Assembly: GCA_944320725.1 (NCBI GenBank)
Contig: CALUIM010000011.1
Coordinates: forward strand, 1-64,000
Direction: 5' to 3'
DNA from: an uncultured Coriobacteriaceae bacterium
Lineage (GTDB): Bacteria > Actinomycetota > Coriobacteriia > Coriobacteriales > Coriobacteriaceae
DNA length: 64,000 nt
Both the position numbers and the translations under genes were made by a program. Of this stretch, positions 34,944 through 44,077 are shown piece by piece; position 1 is the first letter of the stretch, and each line of letters begins with the position of its first letter. The notes under the pieces were generated by a model. That model was not told the DNA's origin. It worked only from the letters and a program-made list of their open reading frames with translations, and did no database searches.

Positions 34944-35447
34944 TCACGCCTGATAGCTCGATGCCTTGGGCGGCGTCTTGCCCTTGAGCACGGCGTGGTA
35001 GTAGGCGTAGGTGAGCGGCTCTTCGTCCGAGAGCTTCTGGGCGTCGACCACATCGCCGATGAACAGCAGATGCGTGCCCACATCCACCGTGTCGACGAGC
35101 TTGCATGCAAGCAGGGCACACACGTGCTCGGGTGAATACGGGCTGCCCACCGCGGAGGTCTCGCAGCCATAGTGCTCGAACTTGTTGTAGGTGGCACTGC
35201 TCCTAAAACCGAAGTTGCCAATGTAGGGCATGTCGGCGGTCTTGTCGATCACCGTCACGGTAAACGCCTTGGCCGCGGCGATCACGCCGGCCGTGACGTT
35301 CTCCTTGTTCACCGCCACCATCACGCGCGGCGGCGTCGAGGTGACCTGCGTGGCGGTATTCACCACGCATCCCGCCCGTTGACCATCTGCCTCGGCCGAG
35401 ACCACGTAAAGCCCGTAGGTCATCTTGAACAATGCGGTTGCATCCAT
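34944..35447 (-). CDS. Flavin reductase-like FMN-binding protein
   Basis: 167 aa, DIM6/NTAB flavin-reductase fold (split barrel). Pattern: YGLYVVSA...GCVVNTATQVTSTPPRVMVAVNKENVT, with the usual NTATQVTSxP loop, then FTVTVIDKTADM and THLLFIGDVVDA. It should reduce FMN or itself with NAD(P)H and pass electrons to the adjacent rubredoxin. In clostridial high-molecular-weight rubredoxin (Hrb) these two modules are fused; here they are neighbouring genes. Confidence 0.87.
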   Translation of the reverse strand: MDATALFKMTYGLYVVSAEADGQRAGCVVNTATQVTSTPPRVMVAVNKENVTAGVIAAAKAFTVTVIDKTADMPYIGNFGFRSSATYNKFEHYGCETSAVGSPYSPEHVCALLACKLVDTVDVGTHLLFIGDVVDAQKLSDEEPLTYAYYHAVLKGKTPPKASSYQA

Positions 35448-35595
35448 CGGGGAGCTCCCCTCTCATCGGGCGGCGCTTGCGCTGCCGGTACTGGAAACGC
35501 GCGAAGCATCTGCCCCGTCACGTCTCCCTTACCTGCATGGTTCCCCAACAGACCGATTTGTAACAGGATGCCGCGCGGCAACGGCACGCGTCGTG

Positions 35596-36678
35596 CTACG
35601 GGCGATCGAGCACGCAGTTTCTCCCGGGACCGGGGAAGCAACGGCTGCACGACACGCAGCGCGGCTCATAGCCGGCGTCCCGCTCCCAATGCGCAATAAG
35701 ATCGGGCTCGCTTGCCAGCGGGCGCGCCAGGCCAAAGCCCGCGATACCCGTGGTATCCAGCAGCTCCTGCATCTCGGCACACAGACGGTTGCCGCCGGTG
35801 AGGATCACCGGGATGTCCACGCGCTCAGCCAGCGCAGCGGCATACGAGGCGTAAAGGCCATGCTGTCCATCGGGGCCTGAGATCTTGACCTTGCCGTACG
35901 TGGTGCCGCTCACCTCGATGGCGTCAACATACGCCGCGAGCGCCTCCGATACCTGCAGGCTCTCGTCTTCGGTCATACCGCCCTCGACGCCGTCCGAGCT
36001 GTTGATCTTCACGAGCACCGGGAAGGTCTCGCCCACGGCAGCACGCACCGCGCGCGCCACCTCAAGCGGGAAGCGCATGCGGTTCTCAATTGATCCGCCG
36101 TACTCGTCTTCCCGGTGGTTCCACACCGGATTCAAAAACTGACTTAGGAGATACCCGTGAGCGCCGTGAATCTCAACACCATCACAGCCAGCCACTTGGG
36201 CACGACGCGCCGCCGCGGCAAAGTCCGCCGCCATCGCATCCATGTCATCGCGTGTCATGGCGCGCACCTCACGCGTGCCATCGGGCGAGGTGCCATCCGA
36301 GGCACCCAGCGCAGGAGCTGCAAACGGGCCCTTGCCCGCACCGGCACCGCAGTAGGCAATCTGCGCCACGATCGCGGCACCCGCCTCGTGCACGCAGGCA
36401 ACGAGCTCACGCCATGCCGGCACCAGCTCATCGCGATCGAGCCCCATCATGCGCGAGGGATGATAGCCGTCGTCGCGCACGTACGCAAAGCTCGTGATAA
36501 TGGTGCCCACGCCCCCGTGAGCGAGCTCGCGATAGATGCGCATGACCTCGGGCGTGATATGCCCGTCCGTGTCGGCTGCGCCTTCGTAGGTCGCCGCCCG
36601 CACAAAGCGGTTCCGCGCCCGCAACGAGCCTATCCGCAGCTCATCGAACAGATGCTGTTCGCCCATACAATCGCCCAT
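35596..36678 (-). CDS. NADH:flavin oxidoreductase, old-yellow-enzyme family
   Basis: 360 aa TIM barrel binding FMN. Motifs: LRIGSLRARNRFVRAATYEG (N-terminal strand), EIHGAHGYLLSQFLNP, NHREDEYGGSIENRMRF, and the phosphate loop LTGGNR...GFGLARPLASEPDL. The C-terminus carries CVSCSRCFPGPGRNC. Single-domain relatives of 2,4-dienoyl-CoA and bile-acid reductases have similar Cys clusters, but the downstream flavin/NADH domains are absent. GGAAGGA before the ATG at 36678 sets the start over a second ATG four codons in. It probably reduces enones. Confidence 0.87.
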   Translation of the reverse strand: MGDCMGEQHLFDELRIGSLRARNRFVRAATYEGAADTDGHITPEVMRIYRELAHGGVGTIITSFAYVRDDGYHPSRMMGLDRDELVPAWRELVACVHEAGAAIVAQIAYCGAGAGKGPFAAPALGASDGTSPDGTREVRAMTRDDMDAMAADFAAAARRAQVAGCDGVEIHGAHGYLLSQFLNPVWNHREDEYGGSIENRMRFPLEVARAVRAAVGETFPVLVKINSSDGVEGGMTEDESLQVSEALAAYVDAIEVSGTTYGKVKISGPDGQHGLYASYAAALAERVDIPVILTGGNRLCAEMQELLDTTGIAGFGLARPLASEPDLIAHWERDAGYEPRCVSCSRCFPGPGRNCVLDRP

Positions 36679-36746
36679 GGTCTTCCTTCCTCAACTGACG
36701 GCATGATGTCTCCCCGGGCTCTCCCCATCATACCGAAAGAGGAAGG

Positions 36747-37217
36747 TTAGCGGTTGCGCGCTTTCAGGGCGCGCTCGATCTCGCGCTGCATGTCGCGCTT
36801 GGCCATATCCTCGCGCTTGTCGTAGAGCTTCTTGCCGCGGCCCAGTCCCAAGAGCAGCTTCACCCTGCCGTCGGCGTTGAAGTAGAGTTCAAGCGGCACA
36901 AGCGCGTAGCCCTTGATGCGCAGCTTGGCGTCGAGATGGTCGATCTCGCGCCGGTGCAGCAAGAGCTTCCGCCGGCGATCGGGGTCGCGGTTGAAGATCG
37001 AGCCGTGGCTGTAGGGATGGATATGCACGCCCATGAGCCAGCACTCGCCGCCGCGGATGAGCGCGAAGGTGTCGGTGATCTGGCAGGCGCGCTCGCGCAG
37101 GCTCTTCACCTCGGTACCCGCGAGCTCAACACCGCATTCGTAGGTCTCCTCGATGGTGTATTCGTGCCGTGCAGCGCGGTTCTTGGCAATGAGCTTGCGC
37201 TCCTTAGGCTTCGGCAT
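36747..37217 (-). CDS. smpB: SsrA-binding protein SmpB
   Basis: 156 aa OB-fold protein that carries tmRNA to stalled ribosomes. KLIAKNRAARHEYTIEETYECGVELAGTEVKSLR and the GRGKKLYDKRE...RDMQREIERALK tail are family hallmarks. The ATG at 37217 has AGGAGG upstream. The upstream TPR-like gene overlaps it by 14 bases. No ssrA gene was found nearby. Confidence 0.96.
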   Translation of the reverse strand: MPKPKERKLIAKNRAARHEYTIEETYECGVELAGTEVKSLRERACQITDTFALIRGGECWLMGVHIHPYSHGSIFNRDPDRRRKLLLHRREIDHLDAKLRIKGYALVPLELYFNADGRVKLLLGLGRGKKLYDKREDMAKRDMQREIERALKARNR

Positions 37218-38079
37218 GGCGCCCCTCCTCACGGTGCTCGCTCGCGAGCTCGGCGTCCGATTCGCGGATGAGTTGGATCAGCGCACGGGATGCGTCGGCG
37301 CCAATGAGGTCGCGCGCGGCAATCGTAAGCCGCGTGGCCTCTTGCTCGTTGCCCGCACGCGCGGCGTCGGTGGCGCACATAAGCATGCACACCGCGATCT
37401 CGGCATTGGGCGTGGCGGGAACACCTTGCTGCTCGAGCTCGGCAAACGCCTGCTCATCAGAAATCTCGGCATGCTCGGGATAATCGCGGTCGAGTCGCTC
37501 GCGGAGCATCGTTGCCGTGCGGCACGTATCATCAAGCTCGCACGCACGCCGCGCACAAGCGCTCGCCGCCGCGAGGTTCTCCTCATCGAGGAACAAGAGA
37601 CCGAGGTTGGCATAGGCGCGGGCTGCATCACGCGCGTTCGAGGCGCGCTCGACCACCGAATGGCTGAGCGATGCCCATTCTTTCGTATCGCCCAGAAAGC
37701 GGAAGAGCTCGGCCAAATCGAGCCGATAGGCGCAGCGCATGGGGTTCCAGCGAACTGCCTGCATGAGCGCATCGCGCGCCAGCGTGTGCTCGTTTAAGCG
37801 CACGTAGGCAAACGAAAGGTCGGCGTACAGGCGATCAAAGGGCACCGTCACGTTCACCAGCGTGCGCGGGTCGCCCTCAACCCGGCGGTATGCGAGGCGC
37901 TCGAACGTGCTGCCAAAGCTGAAGTACTGCGTGTCTTCGGTAGGCGTGCAGGACGTATCGATAAACGCCTCGGCCGCATCGCGCAGATCAAGCAGCAGCG
38001 GCAGCGCCGTCTGCGCGTCATCCTGCGCGAGAAAGTTCTCGGCGTAGGCAAGATCGTTCATGCTAAAGGGTGCTTCCAT
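37204..38079 (-). CDS. TPR-like helical-repeat protein, function unknown
   Basis: 291 aa, no signal peptide. Helical pairs with TPR spacing occur around residues 80-190 (LYADLSFAYVRLNEHTLARDALMQAVRWNP; AYANLGLLFLDEENLAAASACARRACELD). AGGAGG precedes the ATG. It lies between rnr and smpB, and its last 14 bases overlap the smpB start. Position suggests a link to RNA quality control, but this is only context. Confidence 0.7.
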   Translation of the reverse strand: MEAPFSMNDLAYAENFLAQDDAQTALPLLLDLRDAAEAFIDTSCTPTEDTQYFSFGSTFERLAYRRVEGDPRTLVNVTVPFDRLYADLSFAYVRLNEHTLARDALMQAVRWNPMRCAYRLDLAELFRFLGDTKEWASLSHSVVERASNARDAARAYANLGLLFLDEENLAAASACARRACELDDTCRTATMLRERLDRDYPEHAEISDEQAFAELEQQGVPATPNAEIAVCMLMCATDAARAGNEQEATRLTIAARDLIGADASRALIQLIRESDAELASEHREEGRHAEA

Positions 38080-38103
38080 GATGCCTCCTGATTACTCGAG
38101 GTT

Positions 38104-40206
38104 TCAGTGTAGCGTACCCACGATATGGATGAGCCTGAAATCGAGATGGCCGCGCACGGTGTTGACTCGCGTCACCTCCACAATCACGCGGTCGCCCAAC
38201 GTGATGCGCCGGCCAGTCGAGGCACCGGTAAGCGTAAGCGCCCGTTCATCGAGGTCGAACCACTCGCCGCCCAGGTCGCGCAGGTGCACCATCCCCTCGG
38301 CATGGGTCTCGTCCAAACGAACAAACACGCCTGCGCAATCGATCCACGACACCGTGCCGGCAAAACGCTCGCCCACGCGATCGGCATAGTATTGCGCGAC
38401 CTTGATCTTCTGAGAGGCGTGCGCCGCGGCATCGGCCATGCGCTCGCGCTCACTCGAGGTGCGGCACACCTGCGAAAGCACAGCATCGAGCGCCTCGGCA
38501 CCGCGGCCTACGAGCGCTTCGGTCCGCTCGCGCGCCGCACGGGCACCAAGGCGCTCGCGGGCGATCTGCAGCTTGAGCACACGATGGACCACTAAATCGG
38601 GATAGCGGCGGATGGGGCTCGTGAAGTGGCAGTACGCATCTGCCCCGAGCGCATAGTGTCCCTCGTTTGCCGGCTTGTAGATAGCACGTTGCATCGCGCG
38701 CAGCAGCAGCGCGTTCACGAGTTCGCCGTAGCCATCATGCGCATGGGCAGCAAGCACCGCGCGCATCGCCGCCTGGCTTCCCGCCGCGATACCGCCCGCC
38801 TCACGATGGCTCACCGCGCCGAGCTCATCGAGCACATGCGCGGCATCGGCAAGATGGTCGGGCACCGGCGGCTCGTGCACGCGATAGGCGCATGGCAGAT
38901 CGAGTGCCGCGAGCTTCGCGGCGACGCACTCGTTCGCCAGCAGCATGGCCTCCTCGATAAGACCAGTTGCCGCCGTGCGCTGCCGACACGCAAGCTCGCG
39001 CGGCATGCCCTCGTCATCAAGGACGGCATGCACCTCGACGGTGTTGAAGTCGATGGCACCGCGCTCATGGCGCAGCCGCATGCGTGCGCGGGCGAGCTCA
39101 TCGGCACACGCAAGGAACGCGGCCAGATCGACACCCGCCGTCGCAGCGCGCGCCACCTGCTCGGCAAGGGGCGCTCCGCCCACCGGCGTGCTCATCGCGG
39201 TATCTGAGGCCACGTTACCCGCCAGGAGCGCATCGGCCTGATCGTAGGACAGGCGAACCCGCGACCGGATAACGCTGGGATACATGACGGCATCGCGCAA
39301 CCGACCCCCAGCATCGAGCGTGATGTCCACCGTCATGGCCAGACGGTCGGCATCAGGCACGAGCGAGCATAGATTGTTCGAGAGCTGCTCGGGCAGCATG
39401 GGCAGCACGCGGTCGGCCAAATAGACCGACGTTGCACGGCGGCGCGCCTCGAGATCTACCGCATCGTCCCACACAACGTAGTGGGAAACATCGGCGATGT
39501 GCACGGCCAAGAGATATCCGCCGTCATCTGTGCGCTCAAGCGAGATCGCATCGTCGAAATCGCGCGCGTCAACCGGATCGATCGTGCAGCAGAAGCGATC
39601 GCGCATATCGCGACGCACGGGATCGGCAAGCGCCTGCTCGATATCGAGCGCAAGCTGGCTGGCTGCCGCCTCGGCACACGCGGGATACCCATCTTCCAGA
39701 TCGTAGCGCGCCATGATGCACCGGATGCCCACATCGCTCGCATCGGCAGCTCCGATGCGCCGCTCGATGGTGACCACGCCCGATTCCACGCGCGTAGGAT
39801 AGGAAACGATGCGCGCTTGGACCACATCCCCGCGTGCAACACCGGCGTGACGTGCGGAGTCGTCTGTAGGCGGCATGAAGAAATCGGCCTTCACGCGCGT
39901 ATCGAGCGGGCGGATCACGCCCAGGGGCCCGGCGACATCGTAGGTGCCCACGATGCTTGTCGCCGCGCGCTCGGTCACGCCCTCAACCACCGCACGGCGC
40001 TCACCATGCTGTCCGCGGTGCAGGCTCACCACAACCGTATCGCCCGCCATGACCTCCCGCAGCGACCGGCCAGCGAGCCTGAAGGTCCCCTCGGCCGTCT
40101 CCACCGTACCGCCGCGCTCAGTGAGCCGCACGGTACCGGTAAGGCTCGGCCGACGCTGGCCACGCGTTGGCTTACGGCGATGAGCAGCATGCCGTTTGCG
40201 TCCCAC
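38104..40206 (-). CDS. rnr: Ribonuclease R (RNB-family exoribonuclease)
   Basis: 700 aa from the GTG at 40206, placed 8 bases after AAAGGA; an ATG at 40215 has that sequence directly against it and is less likely. It degrades structured RNA 3' to 5'. Cold-shock/OB-type N-terminal part; catalytic RNB domain with DPVDARDFDDAISLER and the GGYLLAVHIADVSHYV strand; EAMLLANECVA; HFTSPIRRYPDLVVHR; S1 domain at the C-terminus. It is upstream of the TPR-like gene and smpB. RNase R and SmpB cooperate in trans-translation in E. coli, and the two genes are often neighbours. Confidence 0.93.
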   Translation of the reverse strand: MGRKRHAAHRRKPTRGQRRPSLTGTVRLTERGGTVETAEGTFRLAGRSLREVMAGDTVVVSLHRGQHGERRAVVEGVTERAATSIVGTYDVAGPLGVIRPLDTRVKADFFMPPTDDSARHAGVARGDVVQARIVSYPTRVESGVVTIERRIGAADASDVGIRCIMARYDLEDGYPACAEAAASQLALDIEQALADPVRRDMRDRFCCTIDPVDARDFDDAISLERTDDGGYLLAVHIADVSHYVVWDDAVDLEARRRATSVYLADRVLPMLPEQLSNNLCSLVPDADRLAMTVDITLDAGGRLRDAVMYPSVIRSRVRLSYDQADALLAGNVASDTAMSTPVGGAPLAEQVARAATAGVDLAAFLACADELARARMRLRHERGAIDFNTVEVHAVLDDEGMPRELACRQRTAATGLIEEAMLLANECVAAKLAALDLPCAYRVHEPPVPDHLADAAHVLDELGAVSHREAGGIAAGSQAAMRAVLAAHAHDGYGELVNALLLRAMQRAIYKPANEGHYALGADAYCHFTSPIRRYPDLVVHRVLKLQIARERLGARAARERTEALVGRGAEALDAVLSQVCRTSSERERMADAAAHASQKIKVAQYYADRVGERFAGTVSWIDCAGVFVRLDETHAEGMVHLRDLGGEWFDLDERALTLTGASTGRRITLGDRVIVEVTRVNTVRGHLDFRLIHIVGTLH

Positions 40207-40246
40207 AGCAATCATCCTTTCAAGCACACTGCAATCTACATGCAAA

Positions 40247-40329
40247 GAAGCCGAGGGTGTACCCTTCGGGCGTGGTCCTCGCCGCGCTGCGGCTGCGGGA
40301 AACGCCCTGCGGGTACAACCCCCGGCTTC
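40247..40329 (-). other. Large nested hairpin between ftsX and rnr
   Basis: GAAGCC...GTACCC (40247-40264) pairs with GGGTAC...GGCTTC (40311-40329) with one mismatch and one bulge. Inside are GGGCGT/ACGCCC and GCCGC/GCGGC stems, giving an 80-nt multi-stem structure. On the minus strand it follows ftsX by 24 bases and ends in CTTCTTTGC, so it could be the ftsX terminator or a structured leader of rnr. Confidence 0.5.
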
Positions 40330-40352
40330 AGTCATCGTACCAGTTAGAAAAG

Positions 40353-41276
40353 CTACACCTTGAGGTAGCGCCTCATCGCAATGGCAGAACCAAACAGACC
40401 AATCACGATGCCCACAACAACCAGCGCACCATACGTGGTGAGATACATGGTGATGGGGAGCTCGATCGACATCCAGCTGCCAATGGAGTTCTGCACCATG
40501 GGCACGAGCATGTTGCGGAAGAGCTCGAGCACGCCGATGGCAAACAGCGACCCCAGCAGCGCCTGGATGACGCCCTCGGTCACGAACGGCCCGCGAATGA
40601 AGCTGTTCGAAGCACCAACCAAGCGCATAATCGCGATCTCGCGACGACGCGCGGTGATCGACAGGCGAATGGTGTTGTTGATGAAGATGAAGGCGATGAA
40701 GGTGAGTAGGGCCACGAGCACGATCGCCGCATAGCGGATGTAGCGGGTGATCTGGAAGAGGCGGCCCACTTCCTCCTGGCCGTACAGCACGCTCGCATCG
40801 ACGTCACCGTCGTCGACGATCGCCTGGAAATCGGGGTCGTCCTTGATGCGCTGTGCGGTCGAGGCAACCTGCGAGGGGTCGTTCATCTCGATCACAAACG
40901 AACGCGGCAGCGGGTTCTCGCCATCAAGTGCAGACAGCGTGGCATCGGCGTTGTTGGACATGTTGCCGGAGTAATCGGCAAGTGCGTCCTCCTTCGTCTT
41001 GAACTCGATGCTCGCGATGTTGTCCCAGCTATTGAGCTTGTCCTCGAATGCCTGGATTTGCTCGTCGGTGGCCTCATCGGCAATGAAGGCGTTGATGGTG
41101 ACCTGCTGCTCGACATCGCCTACCACCGAGGTCACCATGGCGGAGCCGATGATGAAGAGGCCGATGATGAAGAGCGACAAAAAGATCGTGATGACGGCGC
41201 CCAGCGAGGTGGTCCAGTTGCGGAAGAAGTGGCTCAGGGCCTCGCGCAGGGAATACCCGAGATTAGTAGGTGCCAT
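40353..41276 (-). CDS. ftsX: Cell-division ABC transporter permease FtsX
   Basis: 307 aa. One N-terminal helix (about 20-46), an extracytoplasmic domain with the FtsX ECD look (VTINAFIADEATDEQIQAFEDKL), then three helices ending MYLTTYGALVVVGIVIGLFGSAIAMRRYL. With FtsE it transmits a cytoplasmic ATPase signal to cell-wall hydrolases at the septum. Its ATG at 41276 lies inside the end of ftsE (14-base overlap). A cell-wall amidase gene lies 2.8 kb upstream in the same direction. Confidence 0.93.
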   Translation of the reverse strand: MAPTNLGYSLREALSHFFRNWTTSLGAVITIFLSLFIIGLFIIGSAMVTSVVGDVEQQVTINAFIADEATDEQIQAFEDKLNSWDNIASIEFKTKEDALADYSGNMSNNADATLSALDGENPLPRSFVIEMNDPSQVASTAQRIKDDPDFQAIVDDGDVDASVLYGQEEVGRLFQITRYIRYAAIVLVALLTFIAFIFINNTIRLSITARRREIAIMRLVGASNSFIRGPFVTEGVIQALLGSLFAIGVLELFRNMLVPMVQNSIGSWMSIELPITMYLTTYGALVVVGIVIGLFGSAIAMRRYLKV

Positions 41277-42402
41277 AGTCGCCGTAGCCTCCCTTCTCCT
41301 GGTCGCGGACCACATGGCCCGCCTCGAGCGCCACGACGCGGCGGTGCATGGAGTCGACCATCTCGCGGTCGTGCGTGGCCACGATGACCGTGGTGCCGGT
41401 GCGGTTGATGCGCTCCAGAAGCTTCATGATGCCCAGCGAGATAGCCGGGTCGAGGTTACCGGTAGGCTCGTCGCAGATGAGCAGCGGCGGGCGGTTCACC
41501 ATGGCGCGCGCCACGGCAACGCGCTGCTGCTCGCCACCGGAGAGCTGGTCGGGCATGGAGTCCATCTGGTCTGCCAGGCCCACAAGGCGCAGCACCTCGG
41601 GCACCTGCGAGCGGATGACGCCCTTGGGCTTGCCGATGCACTGCAGCGCGAAGGCCACGTTCTCATACGCGGTCTTGCCGGGCAGCAGCTTGAAGTCCTG
41701 GAACACGGTGCCAATCTGGCGGCGGAAGAACGGGACCTTGCGGTTCTTGATGCGCGTAAGGTCCTGGCCGGCCACGAGGATGCGACCCGAGGTGGGACGC
41801 ACGTCGCGCGTCATGGTGCGCAAAAGCGTGGTCTTGCCCGATCCCGAGTGGCCCACCAAAAAGACGAACTCGCCCGGATAGACCTCGAGGTTCACGTCGT
41901 CGAGCGCGGGCTTGTTGGGCTGTGCCGGATACACCTTGGTGATGTGCTCGAGCAAGATGACCGGCTCCACGCCGGCATCGCGCGCCATCTTCTTGCGCGA
42001 CTCGCCCACCGGAGCAAACACCGAGGTGAAGTCCGGGTTCTGGAGCGCGGCGTCAAGATCTGCCACCTGGCGTGCCTCGTCGGCGTCGAACGAATCGTCT
42101 GCCGCGACGCTCGCAGCAGGCACGGCGCTCGACGCAGCCATGAAGGCGCCCGTGTCGCTTGGATCGAGCGGGGCCGCGGGCACGTCGACCGACGGGATGT
42201 TGAGCATCGCGGCGTTGACGTTCATGTACGCGGGCTCCGCCGCCGGTGCCTCGGCAGCAGCCTGCTCGGACTCGGCGGGGATGGTGGTCATGGAATCCTC
42301 AGCGCTATCTGAGGAAAGGGCGAAATGAGAGGCAGCGGGCCGGGCCTGCGGCATGGGCTGCTCGTCGACGTCCGCCCCCGATGTGCGGAAGTGGTTACCC
42401 AC
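41263..42402 (-). CDS. ftsE: Cell-division ATP-binding protein FtsE with a long N-terminal extension
   Basis: 379 aa from the GTG at 42402, which has AAGGAG 6 bases upstream; an ATG at 42291 with AGGA is an alternative. Residues 1-146 are Ala/Pro/Asp/Ser-rich, low in predicted structure and unlike known FtsE. The ABC domain then starts at VILLEHITKVYP: Walker A GHSGSGKT (184-191), LSGGEQQR, LLICDEPTGNLD, VATHDREM. Typical FtsE is about 230 aa, so roughly 150 residues are extra. The 4-aa-overlapping ftsX follows. Confidence 0.9.
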   Translation of the reverse strand: MGNHFRTSGADVDEQPMPQARPAASHFALSSDSAEDSMTTIPAESEQAAAEAPAAEPAYMNVNAAMLNIPSVDVPAAPLDPSDTGAFMAASSAVPAASVAADDSFDADEARQVADLDAALQNPDFTSVFAPVGESRKKMARDAGVEPVILLEHITKVYPAQPNKPALDDVNLEVYPGEFVFLVGHSGSGKTTLLRTMTRDVRPTSGRILVAGQDLTRIKNRKVPFFRRQIGTVFQDFKLLPGKTAYENVAFALQCIGKPKGVIRSQVPEVLRLVGLADQMDSMPDQLSGGEQQRVAVARAMVNRPPLLICDEPTGNLDPAISLGIMKLLERINRTGTTVIVATHDREMVDSMHRRVVALEAGHVVRDQEKGGYGDYGTY

Positions 42403-42497
42403 TAGAGCTCCTTCGTGTCGTACGTTAAAGCTACGGACGGAATGTATTTTACCAGCGTTGCCCCCTGCACCATAGAAGCAGCACAGACGCGCCACAG

Positions 42498-44075
42498 CTA
42501 CTGGTTGATGCGGTTGGTTACCTCGAGATCCACAAACGAGGTCATGAGCCACGTGTCGCCCACGCGTTCGAGCGCATAGGTGCACTCCTGCGTCATAAGT
42601 TGCAGCGGTTTGCCGGGCACCTGCACATAGAAGGTCTCACGCGTCGATACCGTAGCGTGCGCGTCATCTGAGTAGGACGCGGGCGAGATCTCGTAGGAGT
42701 CGAGCTCCTCGGAGATGCCGCGCGTCACATACGCCTCCTGCTCGGCGTAGATGGCGCTGCCGGGCTTGAGGCAGTCTGAGATGCGCGAGAAATCCGTGTA
42801 GGTCATGGCGTCGTCGAAGTTCTTGAGGTAGCGCTCGACGGTGGCCTCGGGCCCATCGGCAAAGATGGTCGAGCTCTCGGCACTCAAGAGCACGTTGGGC
42901 GTGTAGCTATAAGAGCAGCTGCCCGTGTAGTCCTCGCCTGCATACCCCACCTGGATGGAGGCGGCGTCCGAGACCGACGCGCCCGTGGAGTCGGTGAACT
43001 CAAGGAGGTAGAGCTCCTTTTCCATGCGATAGATCGAGTCGTAGAGCTCGGCCATGGAACCCACGCTCGCGATGCTATAGTACGCGCCGCCCGTGGCATC
43101 GCAGATTGCCTGCACGCCGCTGGCATCCACCGAGCCAATGCCGATGATGAAGACCGGCACCCGGTAGCGATTGGCAACCTCGATCACATCGTCCATGGTG
43201 CAGCTGCTGTAGTTGTCGTCGCCGTCGGTGAAGGCGATGACGCAGCGCGCGCCGTCCTGCGCCGCCATGCGCTCAACCGAGGCATAGAGCGCGTCGTAGA
43301 GGCTCGTCATGTCGTCGGTCGCAAGATTCGAGATGCTTGTGGAGAGGGCCGCTTCGTCGGCGGAAAGCTCGCGCTCCAGGCGCACGCCGGTGGAGAACGA
43401 CACGAGCTCGACCTCGTCGCCGGCATCGAACTGCATGCTCGACACGAAATCGCGCATGATGCGCTTCGCATCGTCGAGCGGGCTCCCGCTCATCGAGCCG
43501 CTCACGTCGGCCACCATGCCCACCTTGAGCGATTCCTTCTCGTTGAGCTGCGTGGCGGTGACCACCGTCTGCTTCACGAAGGTCGCGTTGGCATCTTCCC
43601 GCTCGATATAAAAGAGCGTGCCGTCGAGACCTTCGGGCACCTCACCGGTGGCGGGGTCCTCAACGCGCAGGTAGAGGCGTACCGTTGGGAATGCCGAGGC
43701 ATCGACCTGCTGCACGGAGATGGCAAGATCGCGCGCCGGCTCGCTCACCGCCACCTCGGCGGGAACGTCAGCCGCGCTTCCAGAGCCTTGCTGCGACGTA
43801 CCGGTTGCAGGGGCAGCGCCTCCGCCACCAAGCTGCGTGCCCACGAAGGCTGCAAGCGCCAGCAGCGCCACCACGCAGACCGCCGCGATGGCGATCATGG
43901 GGCCACGACGGCGCGGAGTCTGCGGTACCGCTGCGGGCGTATCCGGTGCAGGTGGGACGGGATGGCTCGCGGGCGCGTCTGGAGCGGCCTGCGCCCGCTG
44001 GACAACCTGCGCGCCGCATGACGTGCAGAACTTCGCGTTATCGGGCAACTCCGCGCCGCACTTCGTACACCACAT
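42498..44075 (-). CDS. VWA-domain membrane protein with N-terminal zinc ribbon
   Basis: 525 aa. Zinc ribbon MWCTKCGAELPDNAKFCTSCG at the N-terminus, a Pro-rich linker, one membrane helix (about 60-82), then an extracellular region. The VWA domain holds a MIDAS, DVSGSMSGS, with SFSTGV and FTDGDDNYSS further on, so it binds a divalent cation and probably a protein or peptide partner. The C-terminal part (about 395-525) resembles an NTF2/DUF4878-type fold (VERYLKNFDDAMTYTDFSRISDCL). The start lies 2 bases past the amidase stop, so it is one operon with the amidase gene. Confidence 0.8.
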   Translation of the reverse strand: MWCTKCGAELPDNAKFCTSCGAQVVQRAQAAPDAPASHPVPPAPDTPAAVPQTPRRRGPMIAIAAVCVVALLALAAFVGTQLGGGGAAPATGTSQQGSGSAADVPAEVAVSEPARDLAISVQQVDASAFPTVRLYLRVEDPATGEVPEGLDGTLFYIEREDANATFVKQTVVTATQLNEKESLKVGMVADVSGSMSGSPLDDAKRIMRDFVSSMQFDAGDEVELVSFSTGVRLERELSADEAALSTSISNLATDDMTSLYDALYASVERMAAQDGARCVIAFTDGDDNYSSCTMDDVIEVANRYRVPVFIIGIGSVDASGVQAICDATGGAYYSIASVGSMAELYDSIYRMEKELYLLEFTDSTGASVSDAASIQVGYAGEDYTGSCSYSYTPNVLLSAESSTIFADGPEATVERYLKNFDDAMTYTDFSRISDCLKPGSAIYAEQEAYVTRGISEELDSYEISPASYSDDAHATVSTRETFYVQVPGKPLQLMTQECTYALERVGDTWLMTSFVDLEVTNRINQ

Positions 44076-44077
44076 GG

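Noticed and set aside
36679..38103. ssrA (tmRNA) gene beside smpB
   Set aside because: The space around smpB is filled by protein genes; no tRNA-like ends or tag-reading frame were found.
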